Shown in pieces: positions 1 through 7,223 of a stretch of 23,159 bases of DNA. Origin of the DNA: Succinivibrionaceae bacterium UBA3769 (GTDB taxonomy: Bacteria; Pseudomonadota; Gammaproteobacteria; Enterobacterales; Succinivibrionaceae); assembly GCA_002372325.1 (NCBI GenBank), contig DFFT01000080.1:1-23159 (forward strand). The letters are read 5' to 3'. Within the stretch, counting starts at the first letter, position 1, and each line of letters begins with the position of its first letter. The notes beneath the pieces are model-generated. The model had not been told where the DNA came from. It saw only the letters and a list, made by a program, of their open reading frames with translations, and made no database searches. Position numbers and translations under genes: made by a program.

Positions 1-604
1 TAAATTTTATTTCTTAACAGAGCCTTATAGGAAAGCACCCGGGCGTTAAGATTCTCGGTAATGTAGGGCGGCAGCCAGACGCCCTTTCCTGTGGCCTTGG
101 GCACCGTGAACCAGACCAGCTGCGAGGTATCACTGGTGTCATAGCCGGTTATATCCGTAACCTCATGCTCCTGAAATCCGCCGTCTCCGGTATTGACGTA
201 CCAGAAGCCCGGGACATTCCGGGAAAACCCGGGATCAATGCGATAGTAATAGGTCAGAACTCCATGGGTGTTATACGCCAGCTTCTTAAAGACATCCCGA
301 ACCCGATCCGTATGAGCCCGGAGCTTCTCATCATCTGTTCCCGGGAGATCAAACTGCGGGAAGGAACGCGCCGCAAGATCGGACTCCGCATAGGCCCCGA
401 TGGCCTTTACCGACTGTTCCGCATTCTGAAAAAAGGAATTCAGGTCTTTCTGCCCGGTTTCGCACAGGAGGAGCAGGGTCTGTTCCGCATCATGGTTGCC
501 GATATCCCGAATGGCCGTCCCCCCCCCAAAAAACGCGGCAATGACCATTGCCGTCACCACGACACAGACGGTCATGGCAGTTATTTTGGTTTTTATCGAA
601 CTCA
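1..604 (-). CDS. Membrane-anchored Cache-type sensor protein, N-terminal part (runs off left edge)
   Basis: The frame is open from an ATG at 602-604 to the window edge, giving 201 residues with no stop. Residues 1-5 are short and charged, followed by a hydrophobic signal-anchor at about 9-30. The rest looks periplasmic: an early helical stretch, then a Y-Y-Y-R-I-D-P-G-F segment and F-W-Y-V-N-T-G-D, typical of dCache-like sensing domains of diguanylate cyclases, chemoreceptors or histidine kinases. The output domain lies outside the window, so the class is undetermined. The start is preceded by a weak AAGAAGGG at a plausible distance. Odd feature: nine G in a row (with six T before them) encode part of the membrane segment, so one slippage event would break the frame. 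Confidence is good that this is coding, moderate for Cache, none for the output type. Confidence 0.7.
519..533 (-). repeat. Homopolymer tract T6-G9 inside the sensor gene
   Basis: On the plus strand nine C (519-527) are followed by six A (528-533). In the gene's sense this reads T6 then G9 and encodes Phe-Phe-Gly-Gly-Gly in the signal-anchor. As written the tract keeps the frame open. Poly-G tracts of this length are classic sites of slipped-strand phase variation; whether this one varies cannot be seen here. Confidence 0.85.
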
Positions 605-1076
605 TAAACAGCCCTTCTTCAGAATACCTTGCTCAGCTTCCTATGTTCCGGCGTCTCTCTTTCGGCGCCTCTCTTCACGGTCAGGCGTCTGTCAATTTTA
701 AACAGATATCCCGGCATTTACCGTTAAGTCCGCAGAGGAATCGTCCTTCCGCTGCCGATTACCGCATGATTCATACATGAAGCCGGTGTAAATTTAAGCA
801 TATTACGCCGGGAAAAGTACGTGGCTTTTCTCCCATTTGCGGCAATAAAAATCCAGGAAATGCGCTTTGGCTGCCGGGATCCGGGGCCGGCATTAAAAAT
901 ACGGCAGAAATCCCCCGGACTTTGTGAGACATTTGCCATATCTCCCCGGGGCTTTTGCGGAAAATCCCGCATCTCCGGGTAAGCCGGAAAACCCGGAAAG
1001 CCTTTAAAACAGGAATTTGCGGAGGTGTTTCCCGATTTCTCATGCAAGCCGGTTCCCGGAAGCCCGTTTTTCCCGG
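605..1076. other. Intergenic region between the sensor gene and the small-RNA promoter
   Basis: About 470 bases without a convincing gene. Short open frames on both strands (for example 724-1047 minus) lack a ribosome binding site and have low-complexity, unfamiliar translations. It should contain the sensor gene promoter on the minus strand, but no clear -35/-10 pair stands out. Confidence 0.5.
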
Positions 1077-1104
1077 TTGTTTATGAAAGGGAATCAGCTA
1101 AAAT
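1077..1104 (+). promoter_or_regulatory. Sigma-70-like promoter of the small RNA
   Basis: TTGTTT at 1077-1082 and TAAAAT at 1099-1104 are separated by 16 bases. The predicted start falls near 1111, exactly where the long closing stem of the downstream RNA (ATCGGCGG) begins. That agreement with the RNA fold is the main support. Confidence 0.6.
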
Positions 1105-1110
1105 GAAAAT

Positions 1111-1238
1111 ATCGGCGGAGGGAACAGGGACGTTCCGGAGCGGTTTTCAGGGATGAAATAAGCGCCGCCGATAAAGAGACGGAACAGGGACGTTCCGGAG
1201 AGCTATGGGGGTTCATGATGAGCCCCCTTCCTTTTTTT
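1111..1238 (+). ncRNA. Putative CsrA-sequestering small RNA (CsrB/RsmX-Y-Z type)
   Basis: About 128 nt between a sigma-70-like promoter and a strong intrinsic terminator. Two identical hairpins, GGAACAGGGACGTTCC at 1121-1136 and 1181-1196, present AGGGAC in a six-base loop. A third hairpin at 1145-1158 (TTTC-AGGGAT-GAAA) presents AGGGAT. These match the known CsrA consensus RUACARGGAUGU, whose GGA sits in a hairpin loop. ATCGGCGG at 1111-1118 pairs perfectly with CCGCCGAT at 1165-1172, enclosing the first two hairpins. Further GGA motifs lie between the stems (1116-1118, 1137-1139, 1197-1199). Size, repeated loop GGA and terminator fit RsmX/RsmY/RsmZ-like RNAs that titrate CsrA/RsmA. No open frame fits the transcript. 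CsrA often controls T3SS genes; a link to the neighbouring T3SS is inference. Confidence 0.75.
1207..1238 (+). terminator. Rho-independent terminator of the small RNA
   Basis: GGGGG at 1207-1211 pairs with CCCCC at 1223-1227, extended inward by T-G, T-A, C-G and A-T pairs to a nine-pair stem with a TGA loop. TTCC and seven T (1232-1238) follow. Confidence 0.85.
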
Positions 1239-1337
1239 GCGCCCGCATTTTTTATCCTGCCCCTGAGTTATGATTCTTTCCCGGGTTTTATATCTGCATC
1301 CGGAAAGATAATCTGATAAGGCAGCTCTCAGGAATGT

Positions 1338-1955
1338 TCAGTCAGGCTGCTGTCCGTCATGAGCCTTCCAGGCGCACTCGGTTACCCGCATATTCGTAAA
1401 TACAGCCTTGAAACTGGAATTCTCCGGACTGCAGGCATAGATGCCAAAACGGATCCTGCCGCCGCCCTGCCGCATATGGCAGATTCTCATTTGCGTGAAA
1501 TTCCTGCCATCCCCGGAGCATTCAATGCGGTAATCATCTTCCCGGCGGCTCAGCCGGTACCACATGGTCCTGGCAGCAGCCGGAATTGCCGTGGTCGCCC
1601 AGTCCGAGTATCCGTCATTGGTGACAACGGAACCGAGATGCTGAAAGCTTTCATTTTCATATTCCACAGCGGCCTTCAGCCAGTTCTCCGCATCAAGATA
1701 CATCACGATGCCGCACTGATCAAAGCGATGACAGCTTCCGGCAAATTCCGTCTTCACGATGAAGGAGAAAAACTTCTCTTCGGTCTCTGCCTGAAGAACC
1801 GGGGCATTATCATTCCGAAAATGATAGTAAGTCCGCTGCCACAGATCCGTATGCGGCACGGTGGTAATTTCAATTCTTCCGGGCTCGATGCGGTATTCCT
1901 TTGGCTCTCTCGTCCATTTCATGTCTTCCGGCCGGATATCTGTTACTTCACCCAT
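1338..1955 (-). CDS. DUF1349 domain-containing protein
   Basis: The 205-residue product is related to DUF1349 proteins (concanavalin A-like beta-sandwich fold, sometimes annotated 'regulation of enolase protein 1'). Recognisable parts are D-L-W-Q-R-T-Y-Y-H-F near the start, C-G-I-V-M-Y-L-D-A-E-N-W-L-K in the middle and G-I-Y-A-C-S-P near the C-terminus. The biochemical role of the family is not established; a carbohydrate- or ligand-binding role is often supposed. The ATG at 1953-1955 is chosen over the upstream start at 2063 because GGAG lies eight bases before it and the upstream extension crosses the T3SS terminator. There is no signal peptide. It sits 170 bases downstream of sctE on the same strand, past a terminator, so it is probably not cotranscribed with the T3SS. 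Confidence 0.75.
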   Translation of the reverse strand: MGEVTDIRPEDMKWTREPKEYRIEPGRIEITTVPHTDLWQRTYYHFRNDNAPVLQAETEEKFFSFIVKTEFAGSCHRFDQCGIVMYLDAENWLKAAVEYENESFQHLGSVVTNDGYSDWATTAIPAAARTMWYRLSRREDDYRIECSGDGRNFTQMRICHMRQGGGRIRFGIYACSPENSSFKAVFTNMRVTECAWKAHDGQQPD

Positions 1956-2065
1956 TACTGTGCTCCTCAAACAAAAACGCGGATTTAAACTGATTCCTGA
2001 ATAACCCGCCCCTGACTTTTTCTTTTGAACGTCTGCTCCGGAACAAGAACATGCTGCGCGCATAC

Positions 2066-2094
2066 GAAAAAGCGATCCCTTTCCAGGAATCGCT
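2066..2094 (-). terminator. Rho-independent terminator downstream of sctE
   Basis: Read on the minus strand, AGCGATTCC pairs with GGGATCGCT around a six-base loop (2071-2094), followed by five T (2070-2066). It lies 35 bases after the sctE stop and closes the sycD-sctE transcript. Confidence 0.75.
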
Positions 2095-2128
2095 CTTTAT
2101 CTTTCGTTTCAGGTACCGGAAAGCTTTA

Positions 2129-3115
2129 TCAGGCGTTTGCAGTTACAATGGCCAGCTCGGCGGCGTTTTGAACCTCAAGAATATCCTTTACTCCCTTAAC
2201 CATGGCATTCTGAGTCTCCATAACTTCCTCAAGATGCTTGGTTTCCTGCTCATTCAGGGAGGCCAGCTTAGCCAGAATGGCTTCCATTTCCTTGTTGCTT
2301 ACCTTGAGGTTGGCGAGCTGGTAGTTATTGATGGCAGAACCGATTCCTGCTGCGCCGGCGCCAAGGTTGGTAACGCCGCTGGTAAGCTGGATGCCGATCT
2401 TGGAGAACTTGGACAGCGCGTTGGCTCCGTCGGCAGCGCCCTTGGCCGCGCCGGCAATACCCATGCCCATGCTGCATATGGTAAGAGCAATGGAGATGCC
2501 CATAGCTACCCACGGTCCGGCCTTTTCGCCGAATATCTTGGTGCAGAGCGCGCCGAGACCGATCTTGCCGTCTGTAGCCGCGGATACCAGACTCTCCGTA
2601 GCCATGAGACCGCCGATAATGGCACCGGCGATAGCAAGAGAGGAACCGCCGCTGAATGCCGCGCCGGCCACAGCCGCAACAATGCCAACAACCGCGCCGA
2701 TAATCTTAAAGGCCTTGACTATCTTGTCCCAGATAGACTGACTTTTAATCTTCTCAGCCTGCTCCTGCAGATTCTTAACGAGTTTGGCGTTCTCAGCCTC
2801 TCTCTGCTGCGCTCTGTTCTTAATGGAATTTATCGCGCCCTTTTTCTCAACCTCGGCGGTTTCAGATCCCAGCATCATCATGATGGTTTCTTCATCCATG
2901 CCCATAATGGAAGGCTGACTGGCGCCGGCTTTGGGGGCCGGAAGCTTCGGAGACTCGTCAAGAGCCTCGCCGACATTTTCCTGAACATAAGATAAAAACT
3001 GCGAGGCAATACTCTTAACCCGCTCTCCGATCTTTCCTGAATCAAAGACGCCTGCAATCGCATCAAGCTCCATGTTCTGGCTGACGCCGACGTTGTTGTT
3101 GACATTACCGGTCAT
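2129..3115 (-). CDS. sctE: T3SS hydrophobic translocator, SctE (YopB/IpaB/EspD-like)
   Basis: The 328-residue product has the layout of the large translocon pore subunit inserted into the host membrane. It has a polar, Asn-rich start without a Sec signal and a charged coiled-coil at about 85-128. A long hydrophobic hairpin region follows at about 137-173, then a second hydrophobic segment at about 203-224, and finally another coiled-coil at about 275-320. This two-membrane-segment arrangement is typical of YopB/SipB/EspD. The gene starts two bases after the stop of its SycD-like chaperone, with GGAG seven bases before the ATG inside the chaperone end, so translation is probably coupled. The partner translocator SctB (YopD-like, one membrane segment) normally follows but is absent: a terminator and a DUF1349 gene come next. 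Confidence 0.85.
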   Translation of the reverse strand: MTGNVNNNVGVSQNMELDAIAGVFDSGKIGERVKSIASQFLSYVQENVGEALDESPKLPAPKAGASQPSIMGMDEETIMMMLGSETAEVEKKGAINSIKNRAQQREAENAKLVKNLQEQAEKIKSQSIWDKIVKAFKIIGAVVGIVAAVAGAAFSGGSSLAIAGAIIGGLMATESLVSAATDGKIGLGALCTKIFGEKAGPWVAMGISIALTICSMGMGIAGAAKGAADGANALSKFSKIGIQLTSGVTNLGAGAAGIGSAINNYQLANLKVSNKEMEAILAKLASLNEQETKHLEEVMETQNAMVKGVKDILEVQNAAELAIVTANA

Positions 3116-3116
3116 T

Positions 3117-3632
3117 TTATAACTCCTTGAAATTCTCCATTACCTTTAACAGATTAAGTCCCTTTTGCTTGAACTTCTCGTCATTGGTGTTTCCTTCACG
3201 ACCCATGGTTTCAAGGCTCTTCAACGCGACAACTGCATCTTCCTTCTGGCCAGCCTTGAGAAGGCAAATGGCCGCGAAGTACATCGGTTCCGGATCCTTA
3301 AGACCGGACTGCAGACATGCCAGAGAGTAGGTGTTAGCCGCCTTAACGTAATCACCCATGTCCTGCTCGGTTGCAGCCAGCCCCATGGTGTACTTCTGCT
3401 CTGACTGATCATAAAGAACCAGCACTTTAAAGACCTTGAGAGCATCTTCATAATTCTTAGTTACGTAATTCTGATAGGCCAGACTGTAAAGAGCTTCCAT
3501 GCGCTCAGGAGAGATATTCATCAAATCGGCAATGGTATATCCCTTCTCGATGAACTCAGCAAAGTGCTTCACAAACTCTTCCGCTGCTTCATCGTCAGCT
3601 GCGGGGGAGGTTACCTTGGTATCATCAGCCAT
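3117..3632 (-). CDS. sycD: T3SS translocator chaperone, SycD/LcrH family
   Basis: The 171-residue protein has three tetratricopeptide repeats (about 46-147). M-E-A-L-Y-S-L-A-Y-Q-N-Y and N-Y-E-D-A-L-K-V-F-K are close to the LcrH/SycD/IpgC signature, followed by a G-D-Y-V-K-A-A-N-T-Y-S repeat and an A-A-I-C-L-L-K-A-G-Q repeat. Class II chaperones of this family hold the hydrophobic translocators in the cytoplasm before export and often feed back on gene regulation. The N-terminus is acidic and flexible as usual. The start is supported by AAGGAA seven bases upstream. It is placed directly before sctE, the expected client. The 323-base gap to sctV suggests its own promoter. Confidence 0.9.
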   Translation of the reverse strand: MADDTKVTSPAADDEAAEEFVKHFAEFIEKGYTIADLMNISPERMEALYSLAYQNYVTKNYEDALKVFKVLVLYDQSEQKYTMGLAATEQDMGDYVKAANTYSLACLQSGLKDPEPMYFAAICLLKAGQKEDAVVALKSLETMGREGNTNDEKFKQKGLNLLKVMENFKEL

Positions 3633-3955
3633 AACTAATTCCTTATTTGACTAGATAACGTTTAAGAAAAAGGAAAGTTACAAAAAAATGAATTATCCGT
3701 AATTTTCCCGCTAACACCGCAGGCTGCGGTTTTTGCTCCTCCGGAATTCCGGAGGGAAGCCGCGGCCTGTGAAAAATGATCCGGTTCACATGCCGCAAAA
3801 GCTCCGGCAGGAGAACGCTGTCTGTGTTCTATTGTAAACAGATGCGGCAGATTCTGATCAGAATACCGGCAACCTTAATGCTAAAACCGTGTAACTTATC
3901 AAATAAGAACCGCAAAAAAAGCTGCCGCCCCGGCTGTTTTACAAAAAAATGAGAA
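3633..3955. other. Intergenic region between sctV and sycD with nested palindrome
   Basis: About 320 bases with no gene. It holds the large inverted repeat at 3720-3769 and probably the promoter of sycD-sctE on the minus strand. Near the sctV stop a short GCCG-GGG-CGGC hairpin followed by seven T (minus strand, 3932-3914) could be a weak terminator of sctV. Confidence 0.5.
3720..3769. repeat. Nested inverted repeat upstream of sycD
   Basis: An 18-base perfect palindrome, CCTCCGGAATTCCGGAGG (3738-3755), is enclosed by outer arms CAGGCTGCGG (3720-3729) and CCGCGGCCTG (3760-3769), which pair at nine of ten positions. No T-run follows closely on either strand, so an operator, attenuator or cruciform seems as likely as a terminator. 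Confidence 0.7.
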
Positions 3956-6046
3956 CTATATCTTGATCCTGTCCAGAGGCTGCACGGAAATTTCCGGAGT
4001 CAGCTCCTGATAGTCCAGCACCGGAAGCTCGTAGAAATCCCCTTCGATAAGACGGCGGAGATAGCGGCGGATATCAATGGAGGCGATCACCACCACCTTG
4101 CCGTGACACTTGTCCATAATGCGCCTGACCTCCTTGAGAATGGCCTTGCTGCTCATGGGATCCAGCGCCAGGAAGGCTCCGGTGGAGGTCTGCCGGATGG
4201 ATTTTCTGATAATCTCCTCGGTCTTGGGATCCAGAAGAATGGCCGGCAGGAAGTTCTGGGCCGCGCAGTACTTGTAGCTGATCTGCCTCTTGAGGAAGGT
4301 GCGGATATACTCGCAGAGCATAACCTGATCCTTTTCCTTGGGAGCCCACTGAATAATGGCCTCCAGAATGTTTTTAAGGTCGCGGATGGAAATCTGCTCC
4401 TGCACCAGTCTCTTCAGGCAGTCGGCGAATTTCTGGAGGGGGAGGAGACGGGTGGCTTCATGCACCAGATCCGGCGCCCGTTCCTCCATCTTGTCCAGAA
4501 GATACTTGGCCTCCTGAAGTCCGATGAAGTCGCTGCAGTGCCGCACCAGCACCAGGGAAAGATGCAGGGAAATCACCCTGGCATGGGACAGGAAGGCAAT
4601 GCCCAGGGTTTTCAGCTTTTCGGCCTGTTCCTCCTTCACCCACCAGGATCTCTCGTTAGGCAGGAAGGGAGTGCCCTCGGTAACCGTAATGCCCAGCATG
4701 CGGATATTGTCAGGATCATCCCGTACCAGCACGGATCCCTTCTGCAGCGAACCATTGGAAATGGGGATTTCGTTAAGGTTAAGGATGTACTCGTTTTCCG
4801 GGAGGTTGGGGTTTTCTCTTAAATGCACCCCCGGGAACGGCACGCCGAGATCAAAGTACAGGGCCCGGCGAAGCGTGGCCAGCTCATAGTTAAGCTCCTC
4901 GAAATCCAAAAGGTTGGCCAGCTGGGGAGAAATGTCCAGAATCAGGGGCACCACCGGAGAAAACTCCTCCTCGGCATCGGGATTGTAGTCCACCTTGCGG
5001 TTCTTGTCGGTAGTGGCCTTGAGGGTGTTCTTGATGTCCTTTTTGGGATCGGTCTTGGGCCGCTGGTTCTTTCTCATGTAATCCAGGGTATAGCCCACCC
5101 CGGCCAGAAGCAGCGCTAATGAAAACAGCTGCGGCTTCGGGAAGCCCGGCACCAGGGCAAACAGAAACACCAGAGCGGCGGCAATCATAATCGCCCGGGG
5201 CTGCCCGAACACCTGGTTGCCGATCTGCTCGCCCACGTTGTTGCTTTCCTCGCCGGATCTGGTTACCAGAATACCGGCGGAAATGGCAATAAGCAGGGAA
5301 GGGATCTGGGATACCAGACCGTCGCCGATGGTGAGAATGCCATAAAGCTGGAGAGCGTCTCCGGCGGAAATGCCGTTCTGGATAACGCCGATAATGGTGC
5401 CGGCCACGATGTTTACCGCCGCCACCAGGAGGCCTGCAATGGCATCGCCCTTAACGAACTTCATGGCGCCGTCCATGGCTCCGTACATCTGGCTTTCCTT
5501 GGCCACCCGGCCGCGGCGGATCTGCGCCTCCTCCGAGGAAATGGCTCCGGCCCGGAGGTCGGCGTCAATGGACATCTGCTTGCCGGGCATGGCGTCCAGG
5601 GAAAAGCGGGCTCCTACCTCGGACACGCGCTCCGCGCCCTTGGCGATAACCAGAAACTGCACAATGGAAATGATAATGAACACCACCGCGCCCACAATGA
5701 AGTTGCCGCCTACCGCAAAATCGCCGAAGGTATAGATGATTTCGCCGGCGTCGGCCTGCAGCAGTATCAGACGGGTGGTGGAAATGTTCAGGCCCACCCG
5801 GAACAGGGTGGTGAACAGAAGCAGCGTCGGAAATGATGAAAACGCCAGCACGTTGGGCACGTACATGGTCATCATCAGAATGATAAAGGAAGCCCCCAGA
5901 TTAATGGAAATCAGAAGGTCCACCAGAGGAGTGGGCAGCGGAATTATCATGAGCACGATAACCGCAACCACCAGTCCCACAAGAATAAAGTCAGCCCGCC
6001 TGGTAATACCGGCGGAAGCCGACTGCGCCAGATCAAAAAGACTCAC
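3956..6046 (-). CDS. sctV: T3SS export gate protein SctV (YscV/LcrD/InvA family)
   Basis: The 696-residue inner-membrane protein forms the nonameric export gate. The N-terminal half carries several membrane segments (from about residue 20 to 330). It includes the conserved block G-L-N-I-S-T-T-R-L-I-L and the FHIPEP signature around R-F-S-L-D-A-M-P-G-K-Q-M-S-I-D-A-D-L-R-A-G. The C-terminal half (about 360-696) is the cytosolic ring domain that receives chaperone-substrate complexes. Length is normal for the family (about 680-710). The start is a GTG at 6044-6046, overlapping the sctY stop, so translational coupling is expected. This position after sctX-sctY copies the Yersinia lcrD operon. The charged inter-domain linker (K-D-I-K-N-T-L-K-A-T-T-D-K-N-R-K) favours SctV over flagellar FlhA, as do the T3SS neighbours. 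Confidence 0.97.
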   Translation of the reverse strand: MSLFDLAQSASAGITRRADFILVGLVVAVIVLMIIPLPTPLVDLLISINLGASFIILMMTMYVPNVLAFSSFPTLLLFTTLFRVGLNISTTRLILLQADAGEIIYTFGDFAVGGNFIVGAVVFIIISIVQFLVIAKGAERVSEVGARFSLDAMPGKQMSIDADLRAGAISSEEAQIRRGRVAKESQMYGAMDGAMKFVKGDAIAGLLVAAVNIVAGTIIGVIQNGISAGDALQLYGILTIGDGLVSQIPSLLIAISAGILVTRSGEESNNVGEQIGNQVFGQPRAIMIAAALVFLFALVPGFPKPQLFSLALLLAGVGYTLDYMRKNQRPKTDPKKDIKNTLKATTDKNRKVDYNPDAEEEFSPVVPLILDISPQLANLLDFEELNYELATLRRALYFDLGVPFPGVHLRENPNLPENEYILNLNEIPISNGSLQKGSVLVRDDPDNIRMLGITVTEGTPFLPNERSWWVKEEQAEKLKTLGIAFLSHARVISLHLSLVLVRHCSDFIGLQEAKYLLDKMEERAPDLVHEATRLLPLQKFADCLKRLVQEQISIRDLKNILEAIIQWAPKEKDQVMLCEYIRTFLKRQISYKYCAAQNFLPAILLDPKTEEIIRKSIRQTSTGAFLALDPMSSKAILKEVRRIMDKCHGKVVVIASIDIRRYLRRLIEGDFYELPVLDYQELTPEISVQPLDRIKI

Positions 6047-6393
6047 ATTAATCCCTTGCCGTCAGCTGTCAGCTCCAGAATGAGAACCCGGGATTCTTCT
6101 CCGCGGCCCTCCTTAAGCAGAGCCCGGGCTCTTAAAAGCATCATGGCCCGCATAATCGATTCATCGGATTTAAAAAATGACATGTCATCGGTGAGAGCAA
6201 TCACCTCGCTGTAGGACCGCATCCGGTCATGACATCTGGCCAGCATGCCCCGGGCCCAGACGTCCCCGGGATTAAAGGTCAGCATCACCTTGAGAGTCCG
6301 CATGGAACTCTCAAAGAGATTTACCCGGTAATAGAAATCGGCCAGCGTCTTCAGGGCTTCGATATCCCTGAGACTTAAAACGCTTTCTTTCAT
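6043..6393 (-). CDS. sctY: T3SS protein SctY (YscY-like, TPR chaperone of SctX)
   Basis: The 116-residue helical protein shows TPR-like repetition: L-A-D-F-Y-Y-R-V-N-L-F-E-S-S-M-R-T-L near 15-35, then G-M-L-A-R-C-H-D-R near 50 and another helix pair. In Yersinia, YscY is the cytosolic partner of YscX; the pair binds YscV and is needed for export of early substrates. Identification rests on size, helical repeats and position between sctX and sctV. The stop overlaps the GTG of sctV. The start codon overlaps the stop of a 16-codon mini-ORF (ATGA) and has no good ribosome binding site of its own. A gene for an unrelated small TPR protein cannot be excluded from sequence alone. Confidence 0.75.
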   Translation of the reverse strand: MKESVLSLRDIEALKTLADFYYRVNLFESSMRTLKVMLTFNPGDVWARGMLARCHDRMRSYSEVIALTDDMSFFKSDESIMRAMMLLRARALLKEGRGEESRVLILELTADGKGLM

Positions 6394-6440
6394 GAAACAA
6401 TCAACTCGGCCGCATCTTCAGCCATTACAAAAACCCGCAT
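6390..6440 (-). CDS. 16-codon mini-ORF coupled to sctY
   Basis: The ATG at 6438-6440 opens a 16-residue frame, MRVFVMAEDAAELIVS, ending in TGA at 6390-6392. That stop overlaps the sctY start as ATGA. A strong GAGGAG (6453-6448) lies seven bases upstream, whereas sctY itself has no visible Shine-Dalgarno. This looks like a translational-coupling leader that loads ribosomes for sctY. No family is recognisable at this length, so it may be only a regulatory cistron. Evidence is limited to signal geometry. Confidence 0.4.
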   Translation of the reverse strand: MRVFVMAEDAAELIVS

Positions 6441-6467
6441 CAGGCGGCTCCTCGCTGCCGGCGCGGT

Positions 6468-6824
6468 CTAATTCAGCATCATGCTGGTATAAACCCGCAA
6501 AAGATCCGCATTATTGAGGAGCGGCTTTACATCGGCATTCAAAAAATCCTCTATGTTATTATCATGGATATTGCTGAGCTTTTGCACTATATTTTCAAGC
6601 TCCCGCTCAATTTTGTTAGGCTGCAGGAGATCCACGTTCTTGAGAGAAAAGGCGAAAGCGCCGGCAATCTTGTCATGGAAGGAGTTTCCGGCATAAAGAT
6701 CCTGAACCCTGATATCCTGCTGCAGATTGTGCACCAGCTCCTGAGCTTCGGGAAGATGGACATCAAACTGGGGCGCCAGGGGCGAGTCCAGTCCCAGAGT
6801 ACTGTTAAAGATTTCGTTACTCAT
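6468..6824 (-). CDS. sctX: T3SS early substrate SctX (YscX-like)
   Basis: The 118-residue protein has no membrane segment. Its Asn/Ser-rich start (M-S-N-E-I-F-N-S-T-L) suits a T3SS export signal. The C-terminal half is helical with I-E-R-E-L-E-N-I-V-Q-K-L near 72-84 and an L-L-N-N-A-D-L-L-R-V-Y end resembling the YscX C-terminus, the part that binds YscY. YscX is exported and is required, with YscY and YscV, for substrate switching. Identification depends on size and on position between sycN and sctY. The start overlaps the end of the sycN-like gene by eight bases. GGAG stands ten bases before the ATG, within a leader much like those of the SctA-like and effector genes. Confidence 0.75.
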   Translation of the reverse strand: MSNEIFNSTLGLDSPLAPQFDVHLPEAQELVHNLQQDIRVQDLYAGNSFHDKIAGAFAFSLKNVDLLQPNKIERELENIVQKLSNIHDNNIEDFLNADVKPLLNNADLLRVYTSMMLN

Positions 6825-7221
6825 TTGTCATAATCTCCTCATATTGCCGCTTCAGCATAATGATGGCGTTTTCAATATCCGCGGCTCTGGCGTTCAACGG
6901 AATGTCGGTCATCATCAGAGCCTGTTCGCCGGAATAGCCCAGCGTGAAATTTATCGAGCTCAGCTGTTCCACGGAGGAATGGGAGAGAAACTTCTGCATC
7001 AGGCCGTGATCATACTGCGGCACCGGAAAACGCAGGGACAGAATCAGGGGCGGAACTATCTTCACCGCGCCGTCTTCGCTGATGAGCTCCTCGTTAACCC
7101 GATACTCCAGACAGAAATCCAGTGTCCCGTCAACCCGGAAACAGAGCGGATGATCGCGGTCAAACTCCTCAATATCCACTCCGATTCTGGCAGCAAAATC
7201 CTTCACTCCCTCCTGAATCAC
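6817..7221 (-). CDS. SycN-like class I T3SS chaperone
   Basis: The 134-residue protein has the alpha/beta pattern of CesT/SycE-type chaperones: an N-terminal helix (V-K-D-F-A-A-R-I-G-V), a central strand block (about 28-70) and a C-terminal helix I-E-N-A-I-I-M-L-K-R-Q-Y-E-E-I. In Yersinia, SycN with YscB chaperones YopN, and its gene lies after yopN-tyeA and before yscX, exactly the slot seen here. The start is GTG at 7219-7221, two bases after the sctW stop, with GAGG nine bases upstream inside sctW. No separate YscB-like gene is visible, so it may act as a homodimer or with a partner elsewhere. Sequence similarity to SycN itself is low; position carries most of the weight. Confidence 0.7.
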   Translation of the reverse strand: MIQEGVKDFAARIGVDIEEFDRDHPLCFRVDGTLDFCLEYRVNEELISEDGAVKIVPPLILSLRFPVPQYDHGLMQKFLSHSSVEQLSSINFTLGYSGEQALMMTDIPLNARAADIENAIIMLKRQYEEIMTNE

Positions 7222-7223
7222 TC

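Noticed and set aside
165..780. Plus-strand open frames at 165-701 and 496-780
   Set aside because: They lie opposite the sensor gene frame, which has a signal-anchor and Cache-like sequence. Their translations are Arg/Pro-rich with no family look and no ribosome binding sites.
724..1047. Minus-strand 107-residue open frame
   Set aside because: No ribosome binding site, odd composition, overlaps another equally long frame, and nothing recognisable.
1121..1200. The two GGAACAGGGACGTTCC repeats as a protein operator pair or Hrp-box-like promoter elements
   Set aside because: They lie inside a transcript defined by its own promoter and terminator, and their loops match the CsrA motif. A Hrp-box would need a CCAC-type partner at a fixed distance, which is not present.
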